Assembly: GCA_050303815.1 (NCBI GenBank)
Contig: JBNLCM010000106.1
Span: 6,180 to 70,179, forward strand
Direction: 5' to 3'
From: Cognatazoarcus sp050303815
Lineage (GTDB): Bacteria; Pseudomonadota; Gammaproteobacteria; Burkholderiales; Rhodocyclaceae
Length of the DNA: 64,000 bases
The translations under genes and the position numbers were made by a program. Below, one piece after another: positions 16,626-26,622 of this stretch (the first letter of the stretch is position 1; each line of letters begins with the position of its first letter). The notes beneath the pieces were generated by a model, which was not told the DNA's origin, did not search any database, and saw only the letters and a list, made by a program, of their open reading frames with translations.

Positions 16626-17384
16626 ATGCTGGCCAAGCGAATCATTCCCTGCCTGGACGTCAACGCCGGGCGAGTGGTCAAGGGTGTCAATTTCGTCGAA
16701 CTGCGCGACGCTGGTGATCCGGTCGAGGTGGCGCGGCGCTACGACGACCAGGGCGCCGACGAGATCACTTTCCTCGACATCACGGCCAGCTCCGATGCGC
16801 GCGATATCATCCTCCACGTCGTCGAACAGGTGGCGGAGCAGGTTTTCATTCCGCTCACCGTCGGCGGTGGTGTCAGGACGGTGGACGATGTTCGGCGACT
16901 GCTCAACGCCGGCGCGGACAAGGTCAGCATCAACACGGCTGCCGTCAACAACCCTCAGGTCGTCGCCGATGCGAGTGGCAAGGTGGGCAGCCAGTGCATC
17001 GTCGTCGCCATCGATGCCAAGCAGGTCGAACCGGGCCGCTGGGAAGTCTTTACCCACGGCGGCCGCAACCGGACCGGCCTGGATGCCGTCGAGTGGGCTC
17101 GCAAGGTCGAGTCGATGGGGGCGGGGGAAATCCTGCTGACCAGCATGGACCGGGATGGCACCAAGAACGGTTTCGATCTCGGTTTGACCCGGGCGGTATC
17201 CGACGCAGTGCGGATTCCGGTGATCGCCAGCGGCGGGGTCGGCAACCTGTCGCACCTGGCGGACGGCGTCTCTGAAGGCCGTGCCGATGCCGTTCTCGCG
17301 GCCAGCATCTTCCACTTTGGCGAGCATACGGTGCGCGAAGCGAAGGAATTGATGCGGGCGCGGGGCATCGAGGTGCGGCTGTGA
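16626..17384 (+). CDS. hisF: Imidazole glycerol phosphate synthase, cyclase subunit
   Basis: A 252-residue (beta/alpha)8 barrel beginning MLAKRIIPCLDVNAGRVVKG, with catalytic Asp11. The second catalytic aspartate lies in the barrel centre, and phosphate loops appear as GGGVRTV and ASGGVGN. DRDGTKNGFD is also characteristic. It uses ammonia from HisH to close the imidazole ring and release AICAR. The stop overlaps hisI by 4 bp. Confidence 0.97.
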   Translation: MLAKRIIPCLDVNAGRVVKGVNFVELRDAGDPVEVARRYDDQGADEITFLDITASSDARDIILHVVEQVAEQVFIPLTVGGGVRTVDDVRRLLNAGADKVSINTAAVNNPQVVADASGKVGSQCIVVAIDAKQVEPGRWEVFTHGGRNRTGLDAVEWARKVESMGAGEILLTSMDRDGTKNGFDLGLTRAVSDAVRIPVIASGGVGNLSHLADGVSEGRADAVLAASIFHFGEHTVREAKELMRARGIEVRL

Positions 17385-17779
17385 CCGCCACCGGGCAGGC
17401 CTGGCTCGACGCGGTCAAGTGGGACGAGCAGGGTTTGGTACCCGCTATTGCACAGGACGCGGCGAGCGGTGACGTCCTGATGTTTGCCTGGATGAACCGC
17501 GAGGCGCTGGCGCTGACCGTCGAGCGCGGCGAGGCCGTGTACTGGTCGCGCTCGCGGCGCCGCCTGTGGTTCAAGGGCGAGGAATCCGGCCACGTCCAGA
17601 AGGTGCGCGAGATTCGTGTCGATTGCGACGCCGACGTGGTGCTGCTGAAGATCGACCAGGTCGGCGGCATCGCCTGTCACACGGGTCGGCGAAGCTGCTT
17701 CTTCCAGAAACTCCTGGCTGACGGTCGCTGGGACGCGGCCGAGCCGGTTCTCAAGGATCCAAAGGAAATCTACAAATGA
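17381..17779 (+). CDS. hisI: Phosphoribosyl-AMP cyclohydrolase
   Basis: A 132-residue monofunctional HisI. Metal-binding segments are DCDADVVLLKIDQVG followed by ACHTGRRSCF, and the substrate segment reads MFAWMNREAL...YWSRSRRRLWFKGE. It opens the adenine ring of PR-AMP. The start is GTG 17381 in an overlap with the hisF stop, and the stop overlaps hisE. HisI and HisE are separate proteins, as in most betaproteobacteria. Confidence 0.96.
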   Translation: MTATGQAWLDAVKWDEQGLVPAIAQDAASGDVLMFAWMNREALALTVERGEAVYWSRSRRRLWFKGEESGHVQKVREIRVDCDADVVLLKIDQVGGIACHTGRRSCFFQKLLADGRWDAAEPVLKDPKEIYK

Positions 17780-18102
17780 TCGACATCGAGGTGTTGCACC
17801 GGGTTGCCCAGACCCTCGCCGAACGCAAGGCAGCTGATCCGGATTCGTCCTATGTGTCTGGCCTGTATGCCAAAGGCACCGACGCAATCTGCAAGAAGGT
17901 TGCCGAGGAGACCGCCGAGACGATCATGGCTGCGAAGGATGGCGATCGCCTGCATCTGGTCTGGGAAGTGACCGACGTCTGGTTTCACACGATGATCCTG
18001 CTCTCTCACTTCGGCCTGACGGTCGACGACGTGCTGGCGGAGTTCCGCCGTCGTGAGGGGGTTTCCGGCATCGATGAGAAGAAGTCCCGCAACGCGGGTT
18101 GA
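17776..18102 (+). CDS. hisE: Phosphoribosyl-ATP pyrophosphatase
   Basis: A 108-residue MazG-like protein. The helical motif KKVAEETAETIMAAKDGD carries the Mg-binding E-x2-E/D residues, and VWEVTDVWFHTMILL follows. It hydrolyses PR-ATP to PR-AMP and pyrophosphate, so its product feeds hisI just upstream. The start overlaps the hisI stop by 4 bp. hisG and hisD are not in the window. Confidence 0.95.
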   Translation: MIDIEVLHRVAQTLAERKAADPDSSYVSGLYAKGTDAICKKVAEETAETIMAAKDGDRLHLVWEVTDVWFHTMILLSHFGLTVDDVLAEFRRREGVSGIDEKKSRNAG

Positions 18103-18112
18103 GGAGTGGCAC

Positions 18113-18463
18113 ATGTCCGACTGCATCTTCTGCAAGATCGGGGCGGGGGAGATTCCCGCCAAGCTCGTCTATGAAGACGAAGATATAGTCGCTTTCCCGG
18201 ATATCCAGCCGCAAAGACCTGTCCATATCCTTGTGATCCCCCGTCGGCACATCGTGTCGCTTGCCGAGGCATCGCCGTCCGACGAGATCGTGATGGGGCG
18301 GATGCTGGCTGTCGCGAACCGGATTGCGACCGAGCAGGGCAGCACGGACGGCTTCCGCGTCATCATCAATACCGGCCCGGTAGGGGGTCAGGAAGTGATG
18401 CACCTGCACATGCACATCGTCGGCGGACCGGATCCGGTCGGCCCGATGCTGAAACGCGTTTGA
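18113..18463 (+). CDS. HIT-family nucleotide hydrolase (HINT type)
   Basis: A 116-residue protein with the histidine triad HLHMHIVGG close to the C-terminus and the N-terminal CIFCKI-x2-GEIPAKLVYEDE typical of HINT purine-nucleoside phosphoramidases. ATG 18113 follows a GAGGAG site at 18101-18106. It hydrolyses AMP-lysine-type phosphoramidates in the cytoplasm. It sits between hisE and tatA, a common arrangement in betaproteobacteria with no known functional link. Confidence 0.93.
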   Translation: MSDCIFCKIGAGEIPAKLVYEDEDIVAFPDIQPQRPVHILVIPRRHIVSLAEASPSDEIVMGRMLAVANRIATEQGSTDGFRVIINTGPVGGQEVMHLHMHIVGGPDPVGPMLKRV

Positions 18464-18473
18464 GGAGAGATAG

Positions 18474-18695
18474 ATGGGTTCTTTTAGCATCTGGCACTGG
18501 CTGATCGTTCTGGTCATCGTCATGCTGGTCTTCGGCACCAAGAAACTGCGTAACATCGGGTCCGACCTGGGTGGGGCAGTCAAGGGGTTCAAGGATGGCA
18601 TGAAGGAAGCCCAGGCGGACGATCCCGGCAAGCTGTCCGACGGCGGCGATGGTCAGACCATCGAAGGCGAAGCCAAGCAGAAGACCCACTCCTGA
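18474..18695 (+). CDS. tatA: Sec-independent protein translocase TatA
   Basis: A 73-residue protein. One N-terminal membrane helix (WHWLIVLVIVMLVFG) is followed by the hinge TKKLRNIGSDLGGAVKGFKDG, an amphipathic helix and a charged tail. The FG dipeptide at the helix end is conserved. TatA oligomerises to form the transport path for folded proteins. It is the first gene of tatABC, 10 bp after the HIT gene, with GGAGAG as ribosome-binding site. Confidence 0.95.
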   Translation: MGSFSIWHWLIVLVIVMLVFGTKKLRNIGSDLGGAVKGFKDGMKEAQADDPGKLSDGGDGQTIEGEAKQKTHS

Positions 18696-18731
18696 CGGCC
18701 GGCCGCCGCCAGATACCGTAGGCGCGATTCG

Positions 18732-19184
18732 ATGTTCGACATCGGCTTTTCCGAACTGATGCTGATCAGCCTCGTGGCGCTGGTCGTCATCGGACCCGAG
18801 CGCCTGCCGAAGGTCGCGCGGACGGTGGGGCACATGCTCGGGCGCCTGCAGCGCTACGTCTCCGACGTCAAGTCGGATATCCAGCGCGAGATCCAGCTCG
18901 ACGAGCTGAAGAAGCTGCAGAGCGAGATGAAGGATTCCGCGCGCGAATTCGAATCGTCGATCCGCAGCGAGGTTGCGGATGCCAAGGCCGTGGTCGAGCA
19001 GGGGACGGCCGACGCCCGTGCCAGTCTCGCCGATCTCGAGGCCCAGCTGGACGCGTCGAAGAAGCCGGCCGACCTTGCCCCGTCGGCATCGCCCGACGCT
19101 ACCGCGGTCGCCGACGAGGACAAGGGCGGATCCCAGATGGAGCTCGGCCTGGACGCGAGCCGCCAACAGGCCGGCAAGGCCTGA
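18732..19184 (+). CDS. tatB: Sec-independent protein translocase TatB
   Basis: A 150-residue protein beginning MFDIGFSELMLISLVALVVIGPERLPKVAR. The GPERLP hinge and the Glu in the membrane helix separate TatB from TatA. A long charged amphipathic helix (about 20-95, with repeated EIQLDELKKLQSEMKD-like heptads) and an acidic, proline- and alanine-rich tail follow. It forms the substrate receptor with TatC. Confidence 0.95.
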   Translation: MFDIGFSELMLISLVALVVIGPERLPKVARTVGHMLGRLQRYVSDVKSDIQREIQLDELKKLQSEMKDSAREFESSIRSEVADAKAVVEQGTADARASLADLEAQLDASKKPADLAPSASPDATAVADEDKGGSQMELGLDASRQQAGKA

Positions 19185-19208
19185 TCACAGCGTTCCTGGA
19201 GCCACGCC

Positions 19209-19955
19209 TTGGAGGACACCTTCCTTTCCCACCTGATTGAGCTGCGCGGCCGCCTGGTCAAGGCGGTGGTCGCGGTTCTGGCGGTGTTTGCGGCCCTGAG
19301 CTTCTGGGCCGGCGACATCTACGACGTACTCGCGCAACCGATGCTGCAGACGCTCCCCGAGGGCACGCGCATGATCGCGACCGGCGTGGTCACGCCGTTC
19401 TTCGTGCCAATCAAGGTCACGCTTCTCGTCGCCTTCGTCATCTGCCTGCCCGTCGTGCTCTACCAGGCATGGGCTTTCATTGCGCCCGGCCTCTATGCCC
19501 ACGAGAAGCGCATCGCGCTGCCGCTGGTGCTCGGCAGCACCTTACTGTTCCTGATCGGCATGGCGTTCTGCTACTTCTTCGTCTTCGGGACGGTGTTCAG
19601 CTTCATCGCGGAATTCGCGCCGAAGAGCATCACGCCCGCGCCGGACATCGAGCAGTACCTGTCCTTCGTGATGACGATGTTCCTCGCCTTCGGGCTGACC
19701 TTCGAAGTGCCGGTTATCGTGGTCCTCCTGACCAAGGCCGGGATCGTCGATGTCGACAAGCTGAAAGAGGGGCGCCCCTACGTCATCGTCGGTGCCTTCG
19801 TCGTGGCGGCAATCATCACGCCGCCGGACGTGATCTCCCAGTTCATGCTGGCGGTACCGATGTGGTTGCTCTACGAGCTCGGGATCGTGGTTGCCCGCAG
19901 CATCGGCCGGCCGGCAGCGGGGTCCGACGTGGTCCCCCATGTCGAGGAGCCGTGA
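19209..19955 (+). CDS. tatC: Sec-independent protein translocase TatC
   Basis: A 248-residue, six-helix membrane protein. The N-terminal FLSHLIELRGRLVKA recognition segment and the conserved YQAWAFIAPGLYAHEKR loop bind twin-arginine signal peptides. The start codon is TTG (19209). It completes tatABC. The stop is 13 bp from the stop of the opposing DegS-like gene; no hairpin terminator was found between them. Confidence 0.95.
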   Translation: MEDTFLSHLIELRGRLVKAVVAVLAVFAALSFWAGDIYDVLAQPMLQTLPEGTRMIATGVVTPFFVPIKVTLLVAFVICLPVVLYQAWAFIAPGLYAHEKRIALPLVLGSTLLFLIGMAFCYFFVFGTVFSFIAEFAPKSITPAPDIEQYLSFVMTMFLAFGLTFEVPVIVVLLTKAGIVDVDKLKEGRPYVIVGAFVVAAIITPPDVISQFMLAVPMWLLYELGIVVARSIGRPAAGSDVVPHVEEP

Positions 19956-19968
19956 TCGGCGCAGCGCC

Positions 19969-21153
<1,185 letters not shown>

Positions 21154-21203
21154 GGTCACCGTGGCCTGCGGGACGCGGGCGACGAAAGACGAGGAGGGCG
21201 CGA

Positions 21204-21950
21204 GTGCGGCGGGAAGATCTGGAGCGACATCTGGCGGAGCTGCTGGCGGTCGACCGTGCGCGGGATTATTGCCCAAACGGCCTGCAAGTGGAAGGAAGGA
21301 GCGATGTGACGCGCGTCCTGTGTGGCGTGACTGCCAGCCAGGCGCTCCTCGACGAAGCCGTGCGCGGTGGCTTCGACGCCATCATCGTCCACCACGGCTA
21401 TTTCTGGAAGGGCGAGGATGCCCGCATCCGAGGACATCGGCGGAGACGGCTGAAGACCCTGTTGAGCAACGACATCAGCCTCTTTGCCTATCACCTGCCG
21501 CTCGACATGCACCCCGAGCTCGGCAACAACGCGCAGCTCGGCCTGAACCTCGGCTGGAACGGCGCGGCAGCCTTCGGCGAGCAGATGCTCGGCTGGCTGG
21601 CTCAGCTCGATGCCCCGGTGGCGGCGGAGTCGCTTCGCCAGCTCGTCGGAACCCGCCTCGGCCGTGAGGCATTGCTGGTCGGGGATGAGAACCGCATCGT
21701 GCGGACCGTTGCATGGTGCACCGGTGGGGCCCAGGGCTTCTTCGAGGCGGCGATCGATGCTGGCGCCGACCTCTATCTGTCCGGGGAGATCTCGGAGCAG
21801 ACAACGCATCTCGCGCGCGAGTCGGGCGTGCCTTACCTCGCCGCGGGTCACCACGCAACCGAGCGCTACGGCGTTCGGGCGCTGGCGGGGTATCTCAGCG
21901 AGGTCCTGGGGGTCGAGGCCCACTTCGTCGACCTGCCGAACCCCGCCTGA
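21204..21950 (+). CDS. Nif3-like dinuclear metal center protein (YbgI type)
   Basis: A 248-residue protein. Metal-binding residues are seen in IIVHHGYFW (two His) and near the C-terminus in AAGHHATERYG. DYCPNGLQVEG and LDMHPELGNNAQLGL are strongly conserved in the family. The GTG start at 21204 has GAGGAGG 6 bp upstream. The family is proposed to act as a GTP cyclohydrolase I type 2-like or NAD-salvage-related hydrolase, but no activity is firmly assigned. It converges with the FimV-like gene. Confidence 0.92.
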   Translation: MRREDLERHLAELLAVDRARDYCPNGLQVEGRSDVTRVLCGVTASQALLDEAVRGGFDAIIVHHGYFWKGEDARIRGHRRRRLKTLLSNDISLFAYHLPLDMHPELGNNAQLGLNLGWNGAAAFGEQMLGWLAQLDAPVAAESLRQLVGTRLGREALLVGDENRIVRTVAWCTGGAQGFFEAAIDAGADLYLSGEISEQTTHLARESGVPYLAAGHHATERYGVRALAGYLSEVLGVEAHFVDLPNPA

Positions 21951-21965
21951 CGGCCGTCCGGGGCT

Positions 21966-23996
21966 TCATGCCGCATTGGCGGCATCGTCATCGGAGGGGA
22001 TCTCGTCCTTGAAGTCGCCCGGGCGCGGACGGAACGGTCCGACCAGCTCATTGAGCATGCCGAGCAGGCAGAGAATCTCGTCGATGACGGCGATCGGGAA
22101 GCCCTGACGGGTGCCGTCCCGATTGTCGCGCAGGAGTTCATGCAGGTAGACCTGCGCGTCGCGTGACGGCCAGCAGCTTCGCAGGCGCTCGACGATGTGC
22201 GGCATGGATTCGAGGGTTTCCGCGGCCATCCGGACGGCGTCGAACTCGTCCCACGACACCACCTTGACATTGAAGGTGCCGTTGAGCTGACGGGTCAGCC
22301 CGTCGAACTCGCCTCGCATGCCGGCCGCCTTGTACACGTCCAGCAACTTGATCCAGGGGGCGACACCCTGCTTCGGGTTGTGGCGGATGAACTCGGCCAG
22401 GGTCTGCGCTGCGCCCTGAACCCGGCCGAAGGACATCATGATGTCGGCCAGCTCGACTGCCGATTCGTGTTCCTCGGCCAGTTCGTCCTCGAGTATCGGG
22501 GGCGGCGCCTGTGCCGACAGGTCGTCGGCGCCCGGCGACCACTCGAGTGGGGAGAAATCGACCGCCTGCGCACCGTCGGCACCGGGTTGGGTGAGGTCGT
22601 CCCCGAGCGGGAAGTCCACCTCGATGGCTGCATCCGTATCGCCCGGATCGACGTCAGCCGTACCGCTTGCCGTGGTCCGCGCGTCAGCCGGCAGGGGCGT
22701 CGGTAGCTGCGACTCGGGCAGCTCCAGGTCGAAATCGTCATCGTCCGAGGGCTCGGTGCCATCGTCCCTGCGGCGTCGCCACCACAGCATCAACATCGCG
22801 AGCCCGAGCAGCGCCGCGAACGCGATGGCGGCCAGACTCGGCCAGGTCGCTTCGGGCGGGGCTGGCTGGGGAACGGGTTGCGGGCTTGGCTCGGGGGGCA
22901 GGGCCGGCAGCTGGGGGACCGACCCCTGCGGTTCGGGCGGAGCAGCCACCCTGCCGTTTTCGGCCAGCAGGGAGTCGAGCCGGCTGGACTCTTCCTTGAG
23001 CCGTTGCTGTAGCCCTTCGAGTTCCCGGATCCGCGCCGCCAGTTCCATCTGCGTCATGATCTTGTCGTCGAGCGCCATGACGAGGCGTTGCTCTTCCCGC
23101 AGGCGCTCCCGTTCCGCTTCGCTGGTCGTGCCGGTCCGGCCTGGGTCCGAGAGGGACAGGCTCAGCCGGAGCCGCGTCTCCGCAGGGCCACCGAACAGGA
23201 CCAGCCGGTCCGCCGAGCCAGCCGGCGCGGGGCTGGCCGCAACAGGCGCCGCCGCAGTTGCCGTGGGCGCGGGCAGCGGGGCTGGTCGTGGTGGAGCGGC
23301 CGACCGGGCAGGTCTTGCCTTTGGCTCGGACTTTGGTTTTGGACGGGGCTTCGGTGGCGTGCGGGCAATGCGTTCCAGTGCCGCCTGGTCGAGCCGCGCA
23401 GGGGCGTGGACCGGCTGGGTCAGAGCCGCCTTGTCCGGGAACAGGTCGGGCGCCTGGCGGCGGGCCGCTGCAATATAGCGCCGGCGGGCGGACGGATCAT
23501 CGGGGAAGGCTTGCCGCGCCATCTCGACCAGCGACGGGCCGGGATCGGGGGCTGGCGCCTGGACCTGCACCGACTCGTCCGCGGGGGCTGGCGCGCCGCC
23601 CGCCACGGTAACCGGCGGCGCCAGCGCCGGGCTGGGTGGCATCAACAGCGTGTACTCGCGCCGAAGGCTCCCGTCGCAGCCCGCCGCGACCCCGAGCATC
23701 AGGACGGGGTGGTTGGCTGGACGGGGGCTCGACACGACGAGGTAGGCGTCCGTGAGCTCCCGGACGATGGCCAGTCGCGCGTCGCGGACCCAGGGCAGGT
23801 CAGCCGTATGTTGGGGGGAGAGCCTCAGGCAGCGGGGGTCGAGGTCGGGCTCGGCGCCGACGAGGCGGATCTGCACCCGGAGCGGTTCTCCGATGGCGGA
23901 CAGTCGCGCTATCTCGCCGAGCCCAAAGGCGTGGACGCTTCCCGAAGTCAGGAGGCCGACGGTCAGCAGCGGCGCAAGTCTGTGGCGCAGGGTCAT
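21966..23996 (-). CDS. FimV/HubP-like cell-pole protein
   Basis: A 676-residue protein. It has a signal peptide (to HAFG, about residue 21), a FimV N-terminal segment (GLGEIARLSAIGEPLRVQI), a long Pro/Ala-rich periplasmic region and a coiled coil (about 320-360, LDDKIMTQMELAARIRELEG). One membrane helix (about 400-420, SLAAIAFAALLGLAMLMLWW) and an acidic cytoplasmic part with a C-terminal helical domain follow. FimV proteins organise the pole, type IV pili and chemotaxis. ATG 23996 is chosen over the longer frame because it opens the signal peptide. The usual asd/truA neighbours are absent here, so orthology to true FimV is not certain. Confidence 0.72.
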   Translation of the reverse strand: MTLRHRLAPLLTVGLLTSGSVHAFGLGEIARLSAIGEPLRVQIRLVGAEPDLDPRCLRLSPQHTADLPWVRDARLAIVRELTDAYLVVSSPRPANHPVLMLGVAAGCDGSLRREYTLLMPPSPALAPPVTVAGGAPAPADESVQVQAPAPDPGPSLVEMARQAFPDDPSARRRYIAAARRQAPDLFPDKAALTQPVHAPARLDQAALERIARTPPKPRPKPKSEPKARPARSAAPPRPAPLPAPTATAAAPVAASPAPAGSADRLVLFGGPAETRLRLSLSLSDPGRTGTTSEAERERLREEQRLVMALDDKIMTQMELAARIRELEGLQQRLKEESSRLDSLLAENGRVAAPPEPQGSVPQLPALPPEPSPQPVPQPAPPEATWPSLAAIAFAALLGLAMLMLWWRRRRDDGTEPSDDDDFDLELPESQLPTPLPADARTTASGTADVDPGDTDAAIEVDFPLGDDLTQPGADGAQAVDFSPLEWSPGADDLSAQAPPPILEDELAEEHESAVELADIMMSFGRVQGAAQTLAEFIRHNPKQGVAPWIKLLDVYKAAGMRGEFDGLTRQLNGTFNVKVVSWDEFDAVRMAAETLESMPHIVERLRSCWPSRDAQVYLHELLRDNRDGTRQGFPIAVIDEILCLLGMLNELVGPFRPRPGDFKDEIPSDDDAANAA

Positions 23997-24194
23997 GAAT
24001 GGGCGGTTGGGGTCAGCGATCGCCCCTGTCCCTTGAACATTTTTGCCGACATTGTAATGAAATCGCCCGAAAAGTCGTGCTGACGGGCCCGGCAGGCCGC
24101 GAATTTCCATGTCACGGGTCGGTTTACGGCCGGCTGCCTGCAGGCTGAAGCGCAATCGTGTTGCGCGCGCGGCATGTTGCGGTGCACATGGGAC

Positions 24195-24223
24195 TGAAAT
24201 TGCAAGAGCGTTTCCGCTATAAT
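24195..24223 (+). promoter_or_regulatory. Candidate sigma-70 promoter of sucCD
   Basis: A perfect TATAAT lies at 24218-24223, with a weak -35 (TGAAAT 24195-24200) at 17-bp spacing. It would give a leader of about 170 bases before sucC. The 406-bp gap 23997-24402 contains no convincing gene; besides this promoter it must hold the promoter of the divergent FimV-like gene. On the minus strand TACAAT appears about 50 bp before that start, but without a convincing -35. Confidence 0.5.
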
Positions 24224-24402
24224 TACGGGATTCTCCGGGTTGCATGATTCTGAGAAGCGTGCGCGGCGCGGCCGCTCACGGGAGCGGTTGCGAGTCCGGC
24301 TGAGGGAGGGCGGAGTCGCGACTGCGGGGGCTTGCCTCCGAATGTCCCATAAACCTAAGCGTTCGCGGCCGGGTGGGTCGCGGCACCGATCAAAGGGCTA
24401 CC

Positions 24403-25563
24403 ATGAAGATTCATGAGTATCAGGCAAAGGAAGTACTGAGGAAGTATGGCGTCGTGACGCCGCGTGGCGTGCCGTGCTTCACCGTTGATGAGGCGGTGAA
24501 GGCAGCGGAATCGCTCGGCGGCTCGATCTGGGTCGTCAAGGCGCAGATCCACGCCGGTGGTCGCGGCAAGGGGGGGGGCGTCAAGCTGGCCCGCTCGATG
24601 GACGAAGTCCGCAGCAACGCCGAGCAGATCCTCGGCATGCAGCTGGTCACCCACCAGACCGGCCCGGAGGGCCAGAAGGTGCGTCGCCTGCTCGTCGAGG
24701 AAGGCGCCGACATCCAGAAGGAATACTACGTGGCTGCGCTGACCGACCGCGCGACCCAGAAGGTGGCCATGATGGCTTCCTCCGAGGGTGGCATGGATAT
24801 CGAGGAAGTGGCCGCCAAGACCCCTGAGAAGATCATCAAGGTGTTCGTCGATCCGCTGGTCGGGCTGACGGAGGCGCAGGCGAAGGAGCTGGCAAACGGC
24901 ATCGGCGTGCCCGAGGCCTCGGTCGCGAAGGCGGTGGATACGCTCCAGAAGCTCTACACCTGCTACATGGAAACCGATGCGTCCCTGGCAGAGATCAACC
25001 CGCTGATCCTGGAAGGCAACGGCAACATCAAGGCGCTCGACGCCAAGTTCAACTTCGATTCCAACGCCCTGTACCGCCACCCCGAGATCGTCGAGATGCG
25101 CGACCTCGACGAGGAGGATCCGGACGAGCTCGAGGCCTCCAAGTACGACCTGGCTTACATCAGCCTGGACGGCAACATCGGTTGCCTGGTGAATGGCGCG
25201 GGTCTGGCCATGGCCACGATGGACACCATCAAGCTGTTCGGCGCCTCGCCGGCCAACTTCCTCGACGTCGGCGGTGGCGCCACGACCGAGAAGGTGACCG
25301 AGGCGTTCAAGATCATGCTCAAGAACCCCAAGGTGAAGGGCATCCTCGTGAACATCTTCGGCGGCATCATGCGTTGCGACACCATCGCCACCGGCGTGGT
25401 CGCGGCCGCCAAGGAAGTCAATCTCTCCGTGCCGCTGGTTGTGCGGATGAAGGGGACCAACGAAGAAATCGGCAAGAAGATCCTCGCCGATTCCGGTCTG
25501 CCCATCATTTCCGCCGACAGCATGGCCGAAGCCGCGACGAAGATCGTCGCCGCGGTCAAGTAA
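24403..25563 (+). CDS. sucC: Succinate-CoA ligase [ADP-forming] subunit beta
   Basis: A 386-residue ATP-grasp enzyme subunit. The N-terminus MKIHEYQAKEVLRKYGV and the segments VVKAQIHAGGRGKGGGVKLA (ATP-grasp lid) and EINPLIL are diagnostic, as is NIFGGIMRCDTIA near the C-terminus. With SucD it interconverts succinyl-CoA and succinate with ATP formation in the citric acid cycle. ATG 24403 was chosen; the frame extends 10 codons upstream without homology. sucD follows after 11 bp. Confidence 0.98.
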   Translation: MKIHEYQAKEVLRKYGVVTPRGVPCFTVDEAVKAAESLGGSIWVVKAQIHAGGRGKGGGVKLARSMDEVRSNAEQILGMQLVTHQTGPEGQKVRRLLVEEGADIQKEYYVAALTDRATQKVAMMASSEGGMDIEEVAAKTPEKIIKVFVDPLVGLTEAQAKELANGIGVPEASVAKAVDTLQKLYTCYMETDASLAEINPLILEGNGNIKALDAKFNFDSNALYRHPEIVEMRDLDEEDPDELEASKYDLAYISLDGNIGCLVNGAGLAMATMDTIKLFGASPANFLDVGGGATTEKVTEAFKIMLKNPKVKGILVNIFGGIMRCDTIATGVVAAAKEVNLSVPLVVRMKGTNEEIGKKILADSGLPIISADSMAEAATKIVAAVK

Positions 25564-25574
25564 GGAGAGTCTGA

Positions 25575-26468
25575 ATGTCCATCCTGATCAACAAAGACAC
25601 CAAGGTCATCACCCAGGGGATTACCGGCAAGACCGGCCAGTTCCACACCGAGAAGTGCATCGAGTACGCCAACGGCAAGAATTGCTTCGTGGCCGGAGTG
25701 AACCCGAAGAAGGCTGGCGAGAAGATCTTCGACGTGCCCATCTTTGGCAGCGTCAAGGAAGCCTCGGCCGAAACCGGTGCGACCGTGTCGGTCATCTATG
25801 TGCCGCCTGCCGGCGCTGCTGCCGCCATCTGGGAAGCCTGCGAGGCGGACCTCGACCTGGCCATCTGCATCACCGAGGGCATTCCGGTCCGCGACATGCT
25901 GGAAGTGCGCAACAAGATGCTCCAGAAAGAGGCCGCGGGCGGCAAGAAGACCCTGCTGCTGGGACCGAACTGCCCGGGCCTGATCACGCCCGACGAAATC
26001 AAGATCGGCATCATGCCGGGCCACATCCACAAGAAGGGCCGCATTGGTGTCGTGTCCCGCTCCGGCACGCTGACCTATGAGGCCGTCGCGCAATTGACCG
26101 AGCTCGGTCTGGGGCAGTCCTCCGCGGTCGGCATCGGTGGCGACCCCATCAACGGCCTGAAGCACATCGACGTCATGAAGGCCTTCAACGACGATCCTGA
26201 CACCGATGCGGTGATCATGATCGGCGAGATCGGCGGTCCGGACGAAGCCGAGGCGGCTCGCTGGTGCAAGGCCAACATGAAGAAGCCGATCGTCGGCTTC
26301 ATCGCGGGTGTCACGGCCCCTGCGGGCAAGCGCATGGGCCACGCCGGCGCGCTGATCTCGGGTGGCGCGGATACGGCTGACGCCAAGCTCGCGATCATGG
26401 AAGAGTGTGGCTTCAAGGTCACCCGCGACCCGTCCGAGATGGGCCGCGTGCTGAAGAGTCTGATCTGA
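25575..26468 (+). CDS. sucD: Succinate-CoA ligase [ADP-forming] subunit alpha
   Basis: A 297-residue CoA-binding subunit. It begins MSILINKDTKVITQGITGKTGQFH with the CoA-domain glycine motif. GPNCPGLITPDE and SRSGTLTYEAV are family hallmarks. The phosphorylated histidine sits in KRMGHAGALISGG near residue 255. It has a GGAGAG ribosome-binding site and is followed by a strong terminator, so sucCD forms a two-gene unit without sucAB nearby. Confidence 0.98.
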   Translation: MSILINKDTKVITQGITGKTGQFHTEKCIEYANGKNCFVAGVNPKKAGEKIFDVPIFGSVKEASAETGATVSVIYVPPAGAAAAIWEACEADLDLAICITEGIPVRDMLEVRNKMLQKEAAGGKKTLLLGPNCPGLITPDEIKIGIMPGHIHKKGRIGVVSRSGTLTYEAVAQLTELGLGQSSAVGIGGDPINGLKHIDVMKAFNDDPDTDAVIMIGEIGGPDEAEAARWCKANMKKPIVGFIAGVTAPAGKRMGHAGALISGGADTADAKLAIMEECGFKVTRDPSEMGRVLKSLI

Positions 26469-26488
26469 GCGGCTTGCACGTCCGTTCG

Positions 26489-26516
26489 AAAGGCGCCGGT
26501 TGTCCGGCGCCTTTTT
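26489..26516 (+). terminator. Rho-independent terminator of sucCD
   Basis: A GC-rich hairpin with arms AGGCGCCGG (26491-26499) and CCGGCGCCT (26504-26512), a 4-base loop and a following T run. It lies 20 bp after the sucD stop and separates sucCD from the signalling module. Confidence 0.9.
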
Positions 26517-26622
26517 TCACGTCCGGCCGAGCGTCACTGTGGGCAATCGTGCGTTCCTTGCGCGGACGCCACGCGCAGCTTCCGGTATCGTCTCGCCAAT
26601 GGATTTCAAGACCGGAGGGTTT

